Source: Aquibium sp. ELW1220
GTDB lineage: Bacteria > Pseudomonadota > Alphaproteobacteria > Rhizobiales > Rhizobiaceae
Reading direction: 5' to 3'
Assembly (NCBI RefSeq): GCF_030398385.1
Contig: NZ_JAOAOQ010000046.1
Coordinates: 1 to 43,921 of the forward strand
Length of the DNA stretch: 43,921 nucleotides
Positions within the stretch are counted from its first letter, which is position 1; every line of letters begins with the position of its first letter. Positions 19,503 to 27,872 of the stretch are shown piece after piece. The position numbers and the translations under genes were made by a program. The notes beneath the pieces are model-generated. The model had not been told where the DNA came from and made no database searches. It saw nothing but the letters and a program-made list of their open reading frames with translations.

Positions 19503-20447
19503 CTACCGCTCCCCCTTCTGATACGGCACCATCAGCGCCTTGGGGTAGGTCGCGCGGCGGGCGACCAGCACCAGCGCCAGGATCGACAGCACGTAGGGCA
19601 GCATCAGGAACAGCTGGTAGGGCACGACGCCGCCGGTCACCTGCTGCAGGCGGATCTGATAGGCGTCGAAGGCGGCGAACAGGATGGCGCCGAGCAGCGC
19701 CTTGCCCGGCCGCCAGGAGCCGAAGACGACGAGCGCGATGCAGATCCAGCCGCGGCCGTTGATCATCTCGAAAAAGAAGGAGTTGAAGGCCGACATGGTC
19801 AGGAAGGCGCCGCCGATCGCCATCAGCGCGCTGCCGGCCATGACGGCGCCGATGCGGATGGCGGTGACCGAGAGGCCTTGCGCCTCCACCGCCGCCGGGT
19901 TCTCGCCCGCCGCGCGCACGGCGAGCCCGAGCGGCGTCCGGTAGAGCCCCCAGCCGACAACGGCCACGGTGACGAAGGCGAGGTAAGTCAGCGGCGTCTG
20001 CGAAAACAGAGCTTCGCCGAGGATCGGGATGTCGGACAGGACAGGGATCGGCAGCGGCTGGAACGGCTCGATCTTCGGCGGCGAGGTGACGGTGGGCAGG
20101 GCCAGCCGGTAGGTGAAGTAGGTGATCGATGTTGCGAGCAGCGTCACCCCTATGCCCACCACGTGCTGCGACAGGCCGAGCGGCACGGTCAGCGTCGCGT
20201 GCAGCAGGCCGAATGCCGCACCCGTCGCCGCCGCGACCGCCACCCCGGTCCACAGGTCGCCGCCCGAATAGACCGTGAACCAGCCGGCAAAGGCGCCCGC
20301 CGCCATGATGCCCTCGATCCCGAGGTTCAGCACGCCGGCCCGCTCGCAGATCAGCTCGCCCATGGTGGCGAAGATCAGCGGCGAGGCGATGCGGATCGCT
20401 GCGACCCAGAATGAGGCGGTGAAGAGGATCTCGAAGGCTTCCATCAT
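19503..20447 (-). CDS. ABC transporter permease, nucleoside (BMP) type, second subunit
   Basis: 314 residues and highly hydrophobic. It carries segments typical of the NupQ/YufQ permease family, including GELICERAGVLNLGIEGIM and AGENPAAVEAQGLSV. It forms the membrane channel together with the next permease upstream. Its ATG overlaps the stop of that gene by one base (TGATG), showing translational coupling. Two consecutive ATGs (20447, 20444) are possible. The C-terminus ends KALMVPYQKGER. Confidence 0.92.
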   Translation of the reverse strand: MMEAFEILFTASFWVAAIRIASPLIFATMGELICERAGVLNLGIEGIMAAGAFAGWFTVYSGGDLWTGVAVAAATGAAFGLLHATLTVPLGLSQHVVGIGVTLLATSITYFTYRLALPTVTSPPKIEPFQPLPIPVLSDIPILGEALFSQTPLTYLAFVTVAVVGWGLYRTPLGLAVRAAGENPAAVEAQGLSVTAIRIGAVMAGSALMAIGGAFLTMSAFNSFFFEMINGRGWICIALVVFGSWRPGKALLGAILFAAFDAYQIRLQQVTGGVVPYQLFLMLPYVLSILALVLVARRATYPKALMVPYQKGER

Positions 20448-21496
20448 CACCGCCACCGCACCTTGAACCGCGTCAGCATGATCGCGGTGACCATCGTCAG
20501 CAGCGCGGTCGCGACCATCACGTTCGCGATGTAGGAGGGCACGCCAGCCGTGCGGCTCATCGCGTCGGCGCCGACGAAGATGCCGGCCACGAAGATCGCC
20601 GCCGCCACCACGCCGAGCGGGTTCAGCATGGCCAGCATCGCCACCACGATGCCCGAGTAGCCGAAGCCCGGCGACAGGTCGAGCGTCAGGTTGCCCTTCA
20701 GTCCAGCCACTTCCGAGAAGCCCGCGAGCGCGGCCAGTCCACCCGACAGAATCGCGGTCTTCAGCAGCACGCCGTTGACCGGAATGCCGGCGAAGCGGGC
20801 AGCAGTCGGGTTGTGGCCGACGGCGCGCATCTCGTAGCCGAGCGCCGTCTTCTTCATGATGATCCAGACCACGATTGCCGAGAAGACGGCGACGACGAAG
20901 CCGTAATGCAGGCGCTTGCCGGTGATGATGCGCGGCAGCCGCGCCTCGGCGATCAGCTTCTGCGACTGCGGCCAGCCGAGCCCCATCGGGTCCTTGAGCA
21001 CGCCTTCGAGCAGCATCGAGACGAAGAGCAGCATGATGAAGTTCAGCAGCAGTGTCGTCACCACCTCGTCGACGCCGAAACGCGTCTTCAGGATCGCCGG
21101 ACCGAGCAGGAGCAGCGCGCCGGCGCTCACCGCGGCGATCATCAGCAGCGGAACGAGGATCGGCGCGGGCAGCGGCAGGGCGCCGGTGCCGAGCACCACG
21201 GTCGCCACCGCGCCGGCATAGAGCTGCGCTTCCGCGCCGATGTTCCACAGCTTGGCGCGGAAGGCGACAGCGATCGCCAGTCCGGTGAAGATCAGCGGCG
21301 TGGCGCGCGTCAGCGTCTCCAGCAGAGCGAACTGCGTGCCCGCCGCACCCTTCAGCACCAGCCCGAACACCGAGAGCGGGGAGGCGCCGGCGGCGAGCAC
21401 CAGAAGCGAGGCCGCGAGAACGGTGACGAGGATGGCACCGAGCGGCAGCAGAACGAGCGTCGCCATGCCGGGCGCGGGGCGCGGTTCGAGCCGCAT
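20447..21496 (-). CDS. ABC transporter permease, nucleoside (BMP) type, first subunit
   Basis: 349 residues with about nine to ten membrane segments. Family marks of the NupP/YufP permeases include AKLWNIGAEAQLYAGA, FGVDEVVTTLLLNFI, MRAVGHNPTAARFAGIPV and GFGYSGIVVAMLA. It pairs with the downstream permease and the double ATPase for uptake of purine/pyrimidine nucleosides or bases. The start at 21496 overlaps the ATPase stop (TGATG). Longer upstream open sequence is antiparallel to or out of frame with the ATPase and is discarded. Confidence 0.92.
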   Translation of the reverse strand: MRLEPRPAPGMATLVLLPLGAILVTVLAASLLVLAAGASPLSVFGLVLKGAAGTQFALLETLTRATPLIFTGLAIAVAFRAKLWNIGAEAQLYAGAVATVVLGTGALPLPAPILVPLLMIAAVSAGALLLLGPAILKTRFGVDEVVTTLLLNFIMLLFVSMLLEGVLKDPMGLGWPQSQKLIAEARLPRIITGKRLHYGFVVAVFSAIVVWIIMKKTALGYEMRAVGHNPTAARFAGIPVNGVLLKTAILSGGLAALAGFSEVAGLKGNLTLDLSPGFGYSGIVVAMLAMLNPLGVVAAAIFVAGIFVGADAMSRTAGVPSYIANVMVATALLTMVTAIMLTRFKVRWR

Positions 21497-23013
21497 CAAG
21501 CCGCCTCCAGCCCGTGGCCGGCCATCAGTTCGGCGAGATCGCGCACGGAGCGCTCGCCGCGCGCCGAGGGCGTCGAGAGCCGGCCATTGGACATCACGAG
21601 AATGCGGTCGGACAGCGCCATGATCTCTTCCAGATCCTCCGAGATGAGCAGGATCGCCGCGCCGCGGGCCCGCGCGGCGAGAAGCCGGCCATGGACATAG
21701 GCGATCGCGCCGACGTCCAGCCCGCGCGTCGGCTGGTTGGCGAGGATCACCGCCGGGTCCGGATCGAGCGCCCGGCCGAGGATCAGCTTCTGCATGTTGC
21801 CGCCCGACAGCAGCCGGATGCGCGCCTCGGGCGAGGGGCATTTCACGTCGTAGTCGCGGATGATCTCCTCGGCGAACGCCCGCGCCGCCTTCCAGTCGAG
21901 AAAGCCGCGTTTCGAGAAGCGTGGCGCGCGGTATTGTTCGGCCATGACGTTTTCCGTCACGCTCATGTCGCCGATCGTGCCGACGGCATGGCGGTCTTCC
22001 GGGATGCGGGCGATGCCGGCGGCAAGCGCTGCCCGCGGCGACCAGTCGGCGATCGCCGCGCTGGCGATCTCGATGCGGCCCGATGCCGGCTTCTCGAGCC
22101 CCGCGATCAGATCGGCCAGCGCCGCCTGTCCGTTGCCGGACACGCCGGCGAGGCCGGTGATCTCGCCGCCGATCAGGGCCAGCGACACGTCGTCGAGCCG
22201 CTGCCGGGTCCCGCGCCCGGTGGTCGAGACGCCGTAGAGCTTGAGGAGCACGGGACCGCGCGCGACCTCGGGCACGGCGGGCGGCGCCACCTCCTGTCCC
22301 ACCATCAGCGCGGCCAGTTCCTGGCGCGTCGCGCCGGCCGTGCGGCGTTCGCCCGACAGCTTGCCTGCCCGCAGCACCACCACGCGGTCGGAGATCGCCA
22401 GCACCTCGTTCAGCTTGTGCGAGATGAAGATGATCGACAGGCCCTTGGCGACGAGCTTGCGCAAGGTCGAAAACAGCGCCTCGGTCTCGATGGGCGTCAG
22501 CACCGCCGTCGGCTCGTCGAGGATCAGGATGCGCGCGTCGCGGTAGAGCGCCTTCAGGATTTCCACGCGCTGCCGCTCGCCCACCGTCAATGCGGAAATG
22601 GTGGCGGCGGGGTCGACCTCCAGCCCGAAATCGGTGGCGAGCGCCCGGATGCGTGCCGCGGCCCGGCGACGGTCGAGGGACAGCCGCCAAGGGCTCTCCG
22701 TGCCGAGCGCGATGTTCTCCAGCACGGTCATGTTGTCGGCCAGCGTGAAGTGCTGGTGCACCATGCCGACGCCCGCCTCGAGCGCCGCGCGCGGGTCGCC
22801 GGGCGGCAGCGCCTCGCCGAACACCTCCACCGTGCCCTCGTCGGCGACATAGTGGCCGAACAGGATGTTCATCAGCGTCGTCTTGCCGGCGCCGTTCTCG
22901 CCCAGCAGCGCCACCACCTCGCCCGGCGCCAGCTCGAACGAGATCGCATCGTTCGCCGTCAGCGGGCCGAAGCGCTTGGTGATGGAGGAGAGGCGCAGGA
23001 CGGAGGAGGTCAT
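21496..23013 (-). CDS. ABC transporter ATP-binding protein with two ATPase domains, nucleoside (BMP) type
   Basis: 505 residues, the size of sugar/nucleoside-type double ATPases. The first domain has Walker A GENGAGKTTL, Walker B ILILDEPTAVL and a modified signature LTVGERQRVEI. The second has a degenerate P-loop GVSGNGQAAL, signature LSGGNMQKLILGRAL and ANQPTRGLD. The asparagine in place of the Walker B aspartate (VILANQPTRGLD) is characteristic of this family. It energises uptake with the two permeases and BmpA-type protein. A palindromic element separates it from the binding-protein gene upstream. Confidence 0.93.
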   Translation of the reverse strand: MTSSVLRLSSITKRFGPLTANDAISFELAPGEVVALLGENGAGKTTLMNILFGHYVADEGTVEVFGEALPPGDPRAALEAGVGMVHQHFTLADNMTVLENIALGTESPWRLSLDRRRAAARIRALATDFGLEVDPAATISALTVGERQRVEILKALYRDARILILDEPTAVLTPIETEALFSTLRKLVAKGLSIIFISHKLNEVLAISDRVVVLRAGKLSGERRTAGATRQELAALMVGQEVAPPAVPEVARGPVLLKLYGVSTTGRGTRQRLDDVSLALIGGEITGLAGVSGNGQAALADLIAGLEKPASGRIEIASAAIADWSPRAALAAGIARIPEDRHAVGTIGDMSVTENVMAEQYRAPRFSKRGFLDWKAARAFAEEIIRDYDVKCPSPEARIRLLSGGNMQKLILGRALDPDPAVILANQPTRGLDVGAIAYVHGRLLAARARGAAILLISEDLEEIMALSDRILVMSNGRLSTPSARGERSVRDLAELMAGHGLEAA

Positions 23014-23043
23014 CGGGAGCGTTTGGTGTGAGGAGCAGGAAGG

Positions 23044-23185
23044 ACCCCCTCACCGTCTCGGGCTTCGCCCGAGCCACCTCTCCCCCACTTCGTGAGGGGA
23101 GAGGAAACGCCAATCGCCGAAGCCGCGTTTCCTCTCCCCCGGGCAGGGGGGAGAGGTGGCACGCGAAGCGTGACGGTGAGGGGGT
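23044..23185. repeat. Large RIME-like palindrome between binding-protein and ATPase genes
   Basis: Outer arms ACCCCCTCACCGTC (23044-23057) and GACGGTGAGGGGGT (23172-23185) are exact complements. Inner matching blocks are CCACCTCTCCCCC/GGGGGAGAGGTGG and GAGGAAACGC/GCGTTTCCTC. The whole 142 bp can fold into a long branched hairpin. Similar CACCTCTCCCC...GGGGAGAGGTG elements are common between rhizobial genes. Its position 3' of the binding-protein gene could stabilise that part of the transcript and reduce read-through. Confidence 0.8.
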
Positions 23186-23204
23186 GCTTTGGCCAGGCCG
23201 TTCG

Positions 23205-24242
23205 TCAGCTCGACTTCGGCTCCTCGTCGTTGATCGTCACCGTGAAGGAGCCGTCCTTGATGGCCTTTTCCTTCTCGGCGACCAGCGCCATCGCCTCGGC
23301 GGGAACCTTGCCCTCGAAGGTGCCGAGCGGCGCGATCGACGAGCCGCCTTCCTTCATGAAGGAGTAGAGGCCGTAGTCGGCTGCCTTGAAGGTGCCGGCC
23401 TTGACCTCGGCGATCGCCTTGTCGAGCGTCGGCTCGAAGTGCCACAGCGCGGAGGCGACGACGGTGTCCGGATAGTCGGCCTGCGTGTCGATGACGTTGC
23501 CGATCGCCAGGATGCCTTTCTCCTTGGCCGCGTCCGAGACGCCGAAGCGCTCGGCGTAGAGCACGTCGGCGCCGCCGTCGATCTGGGCGAAGGCGGTCTC
23601 CTTGGCCTTGGGCGGATCGAACCACGAGCCGATGAAGGCGACCTGGAACTTGGCGTCGGGCGCGGTCTCCTTCACGCCCGCCATGAAGGCGTGCATCAGC
23701 CGGTTGACCTCGGGGATCGGGAAGCCGCCGACCATGCCGATGTTCTTCGACTTGCTCATCGCGCCGGCAATGATGCCCGTGAGATAGGAGGCGTCCTGGA
23801 TGTAGTTGTCGAAAACCGAGAAGTTCGGAAGCGCGTCGTCGGGCTTGAAGCTCGAGCCCATCAGGAAGGCGGTGTCGGGATAGTCGGCCGCCACCGTGCG
23901 GGCGGCTTCCTCGACGCCGAACACCTCGCCCAGGATCAGCTTGTTGCCGGCCTCGGCATATTCGCGCATCACGCGCTCGTAGTCGGTGTTGGAGACATTT
24001 TCGGTCGCGGTGTATTCGATGTCGCCGCGCTCCTGCGCCTTCAGCGCCGCCTGATGGATGCGCGACACCCACTGCTGCTCGAAGGGCACGGTGTAGATCG
24101 CCGCGACCTTGAGCTTCTCCTGCGCGAACAGGCGCGTGGGCAGCGTGCCGGCCGCGGCGAGTGCCGCGCCCGCACCGGCCGCCTTGATGAGGGTCCGGCG
24201 CGACACGCCGGCAAGCATCGGATTGCGGAAGTCGACAGTCAT
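23205..24242 (-). CDS. BMP-family substrate-binding protein of nucleoside ABC transporter
   Basis: 345 residues. A twin-arginine-like signal (GVSRRTLIKAAGAGAALAAA, ending near LFAQ at about 41) is followed by a PnrA/Bmp-type periplasmic binding fold. Typical stretches are KLKVAAIYTVPFEQQWVSRI, DYPDTAFLMGSS, NIGMVGGFPIPEVNR, FIGSWFDPPKAKE and GADVLYAERFG. The family binds purine or pyrimidine nucleosides or bases. It is first in the order BmpA-ATPase-permease-permease-codA. A hairpin and AT-rich region lie in its leader. Confidence 0.93.
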   Translation of the reverse strand: MTVDFRNPMLAGVSRRTLIKAAGAGAALAAAGTLPTRLFAQEKLKVAAIYTVPFEQQWVSRIHQAALKAQERGDIEYTATENVSNTDYERVMREYAEAGNKLILGEVFGVEEAARTVAADYPDTAFLMGSSFKPDDALPNFSVFDNYIQDASYLTGIIAGAMSKSKNIGMVGGFPIPEVNRLMHAFMAGVKETAPDAKFQVAFIGSWFDPPKAKETAFAQIDGGADVLYAERFGVSDAAKEKGILAIGNVIDTQADYPDTVVASALWHFEPTLDKAIAEVKAGTFKAADYGLYSFMKEGGSSIAPLGTFEGKVPAEAMALVAEKEKAIKDGSFTVTINDEEPKSS

Positions 24243-24265
24243 GGTTCCACCTCTCTGTAGATGCG

Positions 24266-24309
24266 TGCGACCGCTTCGGTCGCATCGGTATTTTTTATCA
24301 TTTGGTCAA
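24266..24309 (-). promoter_or_regulatory. Leader hairpin and AT-rich promoter-like region before the BMP binding-protein gene
   Basis: TGCGACCG-CTT-CGGTCGCA (24266-24284) is a perfect 8-bp stem 24 bases before the start. On the minus strand it is preceded by a TTGACC hexamer (24304-24309) and an A-rich run. No good -10 at ideal spacing was found. It may be the 5' end structure of the transporter mRNA; no purine riboswitch consensus is present. Confidence 0.3.
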
Positions 24310-24341
24310 CGGTAGGCGATATTTTTGGGCACGACAATCGT

Positions 24342-24362
24342 CCTGCACAAGCGTGTTGCAGG
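24342..24362 (-). terminator. Weak stem-loop after the amino acid transporter operon
   Basis: CCTGCA (24342-24347) pairs with TGCAGG (24357-24362) 20 bases past the permease stop. There is no T-run immediately after it. It may slow read-through into the BMP transporter unit. Confidence 0.3.
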
Positions 24363-24380
24363 GTTCTCCGCAGCTTTGTT

Positions 24381-25193
24381 TCAGCCGAGCCTCGACGGGA
24401 TGCGCGATTCGAGCCTCCGGAAGGCGAAGACGATGATCCCGGTGATCATCAGGTAGACGAGCGCGAGCAGCAACAGCGGCTCGTAGACGATGAACGTGTC
24501 CTGCCGCACCCGCCCGGCGACGGCGTAGATGTCGATCACGGTGATGGTGGCGACCAGCGGCGTCGCCTTGAGCTGCAGCACGGTCTCTCCGGCCAGCGTC
24601 GGCAGCGCGCGCTGGATCGCCTGCGGCAGCCAGATGCGGCGGAACACCGTCCGCCGGCGCATGCCGAAGGCGCGGGCCGCTTCGAGCTGGCCGCGCGGCA
24701 CGCCGGCAAAGGCGCCGCGCATCACCTCGCCCTCGTAGCCGGCAAAGGACAGCGTCAGCCCGAGCACGGCATAGGGCCATGCCTGGCGCAGATAGGGCCA
24801 CAGCTCCGATTCGCGGATCCAGGGAAATTGCGGGAACAGCGAGCCAAGCCCGAAATAGAGCAGCCACAATTGCAGGAGCAGCGGCGTGCCGCGGATCACC
24901 GTGCAGAAGGCGCGCGCGGGGACGGCAAGCCAGCGCGGTCCGGCCGCCTGGGCGAGGCCGAGCGGAATGGCGAGCAGGAAACCCAACGTGCAGGTAACCG
25001 CAAGGATCCAGATCGTGCGCCACAGGCCCTGCAGCGCCAGCGGCCAGTAGCGCTCGATCCAGTCCCAGCGCATCGTCGTGGCGGCCAGCGCGACGAGGCC
25101 GAGGGCGACCGCGATCATCACGACCCGGTGCGGTCTGAGCCAGGCGCGCAGCGGCGGGACGGTCGATGGCTTGATGTCGAGAACCTCGGCCAT
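24381..25193 (-). CDS. Polar amino acid ABC transporter permease (HisM type)
   Basis: 270 residues. The cytoplasmic coupling loop GQLEAARAFGMRRRTVFRRIWLPQA is the EAA motif that contacts the ATPase. The leading segment TLGFLLAIPLGLAQA and the stretch FCTVIRGTPLLLQLWLLYFG are hallmarks of the His/Glu/Gln/Arg/opine permease family. The start overlaps the stop of the partner permease (TGATG). It is the last gene of a four-gene transport operon (ATPase, binding protein, two permeases). Confidence 0.92.
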   Translation of the reverse strand: MAEVLDIKPSTVPPLRAWLRPHRVVMIAVALGLVALAATTMRWDWIERYWPLALQGLWRTIWILAVTCTLGFLLAIPLGLAQAAGPRWLAVPARAFCTVIRGTPLLLQLWLLYFGLGSLFPQFPWIRESELWPYLRQAWPYAVLGLTLSFAGYEGEVMRGAFAGVPRGQLEAARAFGMRRRTVFRRIWLPQAIQRALPTLAGETVLQLKATPLVATITVIDIYAVAGRVRQDTFIVYEPLLLLALVYLMITGIIVFAFRRLESRIPSRLG

Positions 25194-25960
25194 CAGTTCG
25201 CTCCGCCCACGGAGGGCATGCCGCGTCGCGCCCGCTTCTCGATCCAGCCGATGATGACGTTCGAGAACAGAGTGAGCAGCAGGTAGAGCGCGCCGGCGGC
25301 AAGGAAGAAGGTGAAGTAGGCCTTCGTCGTGCCGGCCGCCTGGCGCGTCGCCAGCGTCAGCTCGTTGAAGCCGACGACGGCGAGAAGTGCGGTATCCTTG
25401 GTGGCGATCAGCCAGAGATTGGCAAGGCCTGGAATGGCGAAGGGCAGCATGGCCGGAAGCGTGATGCGGCGAAGCAGCAAGAGCGGGCTCATGCCGTAGG
25501 CGCGCGCGGCCTCGATCTGCCCCTGCGGGATCGACAGGATCGCGCCGCGGATCACCTCCGTCGCATAGGCGCCCTGGACGAAGCCGAGCACCGCGATGCC
25601 CGCGACGAGCCCCGATATGTCGACCGGCGGGTAGCCCATTGCCTCGAGCATGCGGTTGATCAGGTCGGTGCCCGCGTAATAGAGCAGCAGGATCAGCACC
25701 AGCTCCGGCACCGCTCGCACCACGGTGGTGTAGACCTCCATCAGGTCGCGGATCACCGGCCCGCCATAAAGCTTGCCATAGGCCCCGGCCGTACCGATCA
25801 CGAGCCCGATGCCGAAGGCTCCGAGCGCGATCTGGACGGAATTGGCGAGCCCGCGCAGGAGATTGCCGCCCCAGCCCGGCGGGGAGGGGGCAAGCAGTTC
25901 GAACAGGCTCGCCTGGGCGAAGGCGGAGAGGAGCGTTTCGATCGGCGCAGGCTCCGGCAA
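25193..25960 (-). CDS. Polar amino acid ABC transporter permease (HisQ type)
   Basis: 255 residues with about five membrane segments. The EAA loop is IPQGQIEAARAYGMSPLLLL, and TTVVRAVPELVLILLLYYAG is the HisQ-type substrate pathway segment. It forms a heterodimer with the following permease. It is separated from the binding-protein gene by 59 bp. The family imports basic amino acids or opines; the arginine-related neighbours favour arginine or methylated arginine. Confidence 0.92.
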   Translation of the reverse strand: MPEPAPIETLLSAFAQASLFELLAPSPPGWGGNLLRGLANSVQIALGAFGIGLVIGTAGAYGKLYGGPVIRDLMEVYTTVVRAVPELVLILLLYYAGTDLINRMLEAMGYPPVDISGLVAGIAVLGFVQGAYATEVIRGAILSIPQGQIEAARAYGMSPLLLLRRITLPAMLPFAIPGLANLWLIATKDTALLAVVGFNELTLATRQAAGTTKAYFTFFLAAGALYLLLTLFSNVIIGWIEKRARRGMPSVGGAN

Positions 25961-26019
25961 GGACGGGCGTGCCGGTGGCGCGCGGACGCGCCGCCGGCAA
26001 TTTCAGCGGGTCTTGTGGC

Positions 26020-26799
26020 TCAGCCGCCGTAGATGTCGAAGTCGAACCACGGCTTGGAGATTGCCTCGTACGTGCCGTTGGCACGGATCGCTTTGATGGC
26101 GGCGTTGAGCTTCTCCTTGAGCTCGGTGTCTTCCTTGCGCACGCCGAAGCCGACGCCGAGGCCGAGCACGTCCGGATCGTCGGCGACCGTTCCCTTCACC
26201 TCGCAGCATGCCTTGCCCTGGTCGGTTTCCAGGAAGGCGTCGAGCGCGATGGAATCGGCCTGCGTGGCATCGATGCGGCCGGCGGCGAGGTCCTGGTTGG
26301 CCTCGTCCTGGGTCTGGTATTCCTTGATCTCCGCCGCCGTGCCGCCGAAGTGCTTCTTGGCGTAGTTCTCGTGCACGGTGGAGACCTGCACGCCGAGGAT
26401 CTTTCCCTTCAGGCCCTCAGGCGTCGCGTCCATCGCCATGCCCTTGGCGCCGACGACGACGGTCGGCGTGTTGTAGTACTTGTCGGAAAAGTCGATCGTT
26501 TGCTTGCGTTCCTCGGTGATCGACATGGAGGCGGCGATGAAGTCGATCTTCTTGGTCGTCAGCGCCGGAATGATGCCGTCCCAGGAGACCGGCGTGATCT
26601 CGCAGTCGAGCTTTGCTTCGGCGCAGATGGCCTTGGCGATCTCCACTTCCCAGCCTTCCCATGCGCCCGACGCGGAGGGCGAGGCGAAGGGCGGATAGGG
26701 CTCGGCGGCGATGCCGACCTTCACGGTCTGCGCCTGCGCGGCCATGGATGCGGCCGAGAGCATGAGCGCTCCGGCGGCGAGCTTCAGGATCGTCTTCAT
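26020..26799 (-). CDS. Polar amino acid ABC transporter substrate-binding protein
   Basis: 259 residues. The signal peptide (MKTILKLAAGALMLSAASMA, cut after AQA near residue 23) is followed by a type II periplasmic binding fold. Ligand-region motifs are AAEPYPPFASP, GWEVEIAKAICAEAKLDCE, FIAASMSITEERKQTIDFSD and KYYNTPTVVV, as in lysine/arginine/ornithine and histidine binding proteins. Two neighbouring cysteines (KACCEV) with the earlier DCE may form a disulfide. The specificity is inferred from the arginine-related genes across the divergent promoter. Confidence 0.93.
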   Translation of the reverse strand: MKTILKLAAGALMLSAASMAAQAQTVKVGIAAEPYPPFASPSASGAWEGWEVEIAKAICAEAKLDCEITPVSWDGIIPALTTKKIDFIAASMSITEERKQTIDFSDKYYNTPTVVVGAKGMAMDATPEGLKGKILGVQVSTVHENYAKKHFGGTAAEIKEYQTQDEANQDLAAGRIDATQADSIALDAFLETDQGKACCEVKGTVADDPDVLGLGVGFGVRKEDTELKEKLNAAIKAIRANGTYEAISKPWFDFDIYGG

Positions 26800-26846
26800 C
26801 GTCGTACTCCCGTTCTTGTCGTTGGACTTTCCCCTCGCTCCGCCGG

Positions 26847-27659
26847 TCAGGAAACCGAGCGGAGGAACTGCTGCAGGCGCTCCGATCGTGGAGCGCCGAA
26901 AATCTGCTCGGGCGGCCCTTCCTCCTCCACGAGGCCGTTCCACAGATAGATCACGTGGCTTGCCACCTCGCGGGCGAACTTCATCTCGTGGGTGACCAGC
27001 ACCATGGTCCGGCCCTCGGCCGCGAGGTCGCCGATCACCTTCAGCACCTCGCCGACGAGTTCCGGGTCGAGCGCCGAGGTGGGCTCGTCGAACAGCATGA
27101 CGCGGGGCTGGATGGCGAGCGCGCGGGCGATGGCGGCGCGTTGCTGCTGGCCGCCGGACAGGAAGGCCGGATAGACGTCGCGCTTCTCGGCGAGCCCCAC
27201 GCGCTCGAGCAGGCGCTCGGCGGTGGCGATCGCCTCGGCGCGCGCGACGCCGAGAACGTGCACCGGAACCTCGATGACGTTCTCGATCAGCGTCCTGTGG
27301 CTCCACAGGTTGAAGCTCTGGAACACCATGCCGAGCCGCGAGCGAATGCGCTCGATCTGGCGCCGGTCGGCGGGCATCATCCCGCCATTGCCGTCGCCCT
27401 TGAGGCGGATCTCCTCGCCATTGACCCGGATCGTGCCGCTGGTCGGGTTCTCGAGACAGTTGATGCAGCGCAAGAGCGTCGACTTGCCGGAGCCGCTGCC
27501 GCCGATGATGGCCACGACCGCGCCGTCGCGGGCCGACAGCGAGACGCCCTTCAGCACGTGCAGCTGGCCGAACCGCTTGTGCAGGTTCTCGATGTGGATG
27601 GCCTCGGCGGGCGCGCTCGCGGCGGCGGACGAATGATCGACGGCCGGCGCCGCCGTCAT
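26847..27659 (-). CDS. Polar amino acid ABC transporter ATP-binding protein
   Basis: 270 residues. Walker A GGSGSGKSTLLRCIN, signature LSGGQQQRAAIARAL, Walker B MLFDEPTSALDPELVGEV and the switch VTHEMKFAREVA are all intact, as in HisP/GlnQ. It is the first gene of the transport operon, which is less usual than binding protein first. The start at 27659 has GGGAGC 8 bases upstream. An upstream in-frame extension would cross the divergent promoter and its palindromes, so it is rejected. Confidence 0.92.
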   Translation of the reverse strand: MTAAPAVDHSSAAASAPAEAIHIENLHKRFGQLHVLKGVSLSARDGAVVAIIGGSGSGKSTLLRCINCLENPTSGTIRVNGEEIRLKGDGNGGMMPADRRQIERIRSRLGMVFQSFNLWSHRTLIENVIEVPVHVLGVARAEAIATAERLLERVGLAEKRDVYPAFLSGGQQQRAAIARALAIQPRVMLFDEPTSALDPELVGEVLKVIGDLAAEGRTMVLVTHEMKFAREVASHVIYLWNGLVEEEGPPEQIFGAPRSERLQQFLRSVS

Positions 27660-27745
27660 CGCGACGGCTCCCTGCCTGAAGCCCTGGTCTCGATCATTGG
27701 CCGGCGTGTGTTCACGCTCGTCGTTCCCCTTGTCGCGCCCATGGT

Positions 27746-27826
27746 GAACTGACCCGGTCAGGTTCGTCAACCGATGCGCGATGCGCACAGTACCGCACTT
27801 GCGGGCTTGTTATGCAAGCGTATAAA
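27746..27826. promoter_or_regulatory. Divergent control region with three palindromes and a plus-strand promoter
   Basis: Three palindromes are present: CTGACC-C-GGTCAG (27749-27761, extended to 27746-27765 with 18 of 20 symmetry), TGCGC-GAT-GCGCA (27775-27787) and GCTTG-TTATG-CAAGC (27805-27819). The last lies between a -35-like TTGCGG (27799-27804) and a -10-like TATAAA (27821-27826) spaced by 16 bases, the classic place for a repressor operator. The control region serves the transporter operon and the dimethylargininase operon. Confidence 0.5.
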
Positions 27827-27872
27827 TACGGCGCGCCGACGGAACGGCGGAAATCCTGCCGGGAGGTCGCGC

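Noticed and set aside
24266-24300. Plus-strand intrinsic terminator (hairpin then TTTTTT)
   Set aside because: There is no plus-strand gene upstream for it to end and the T-run starts 7 bases after the stem. It lies in the leader of the minus-strand BMP gene, so it is treated as a leader hairpin.
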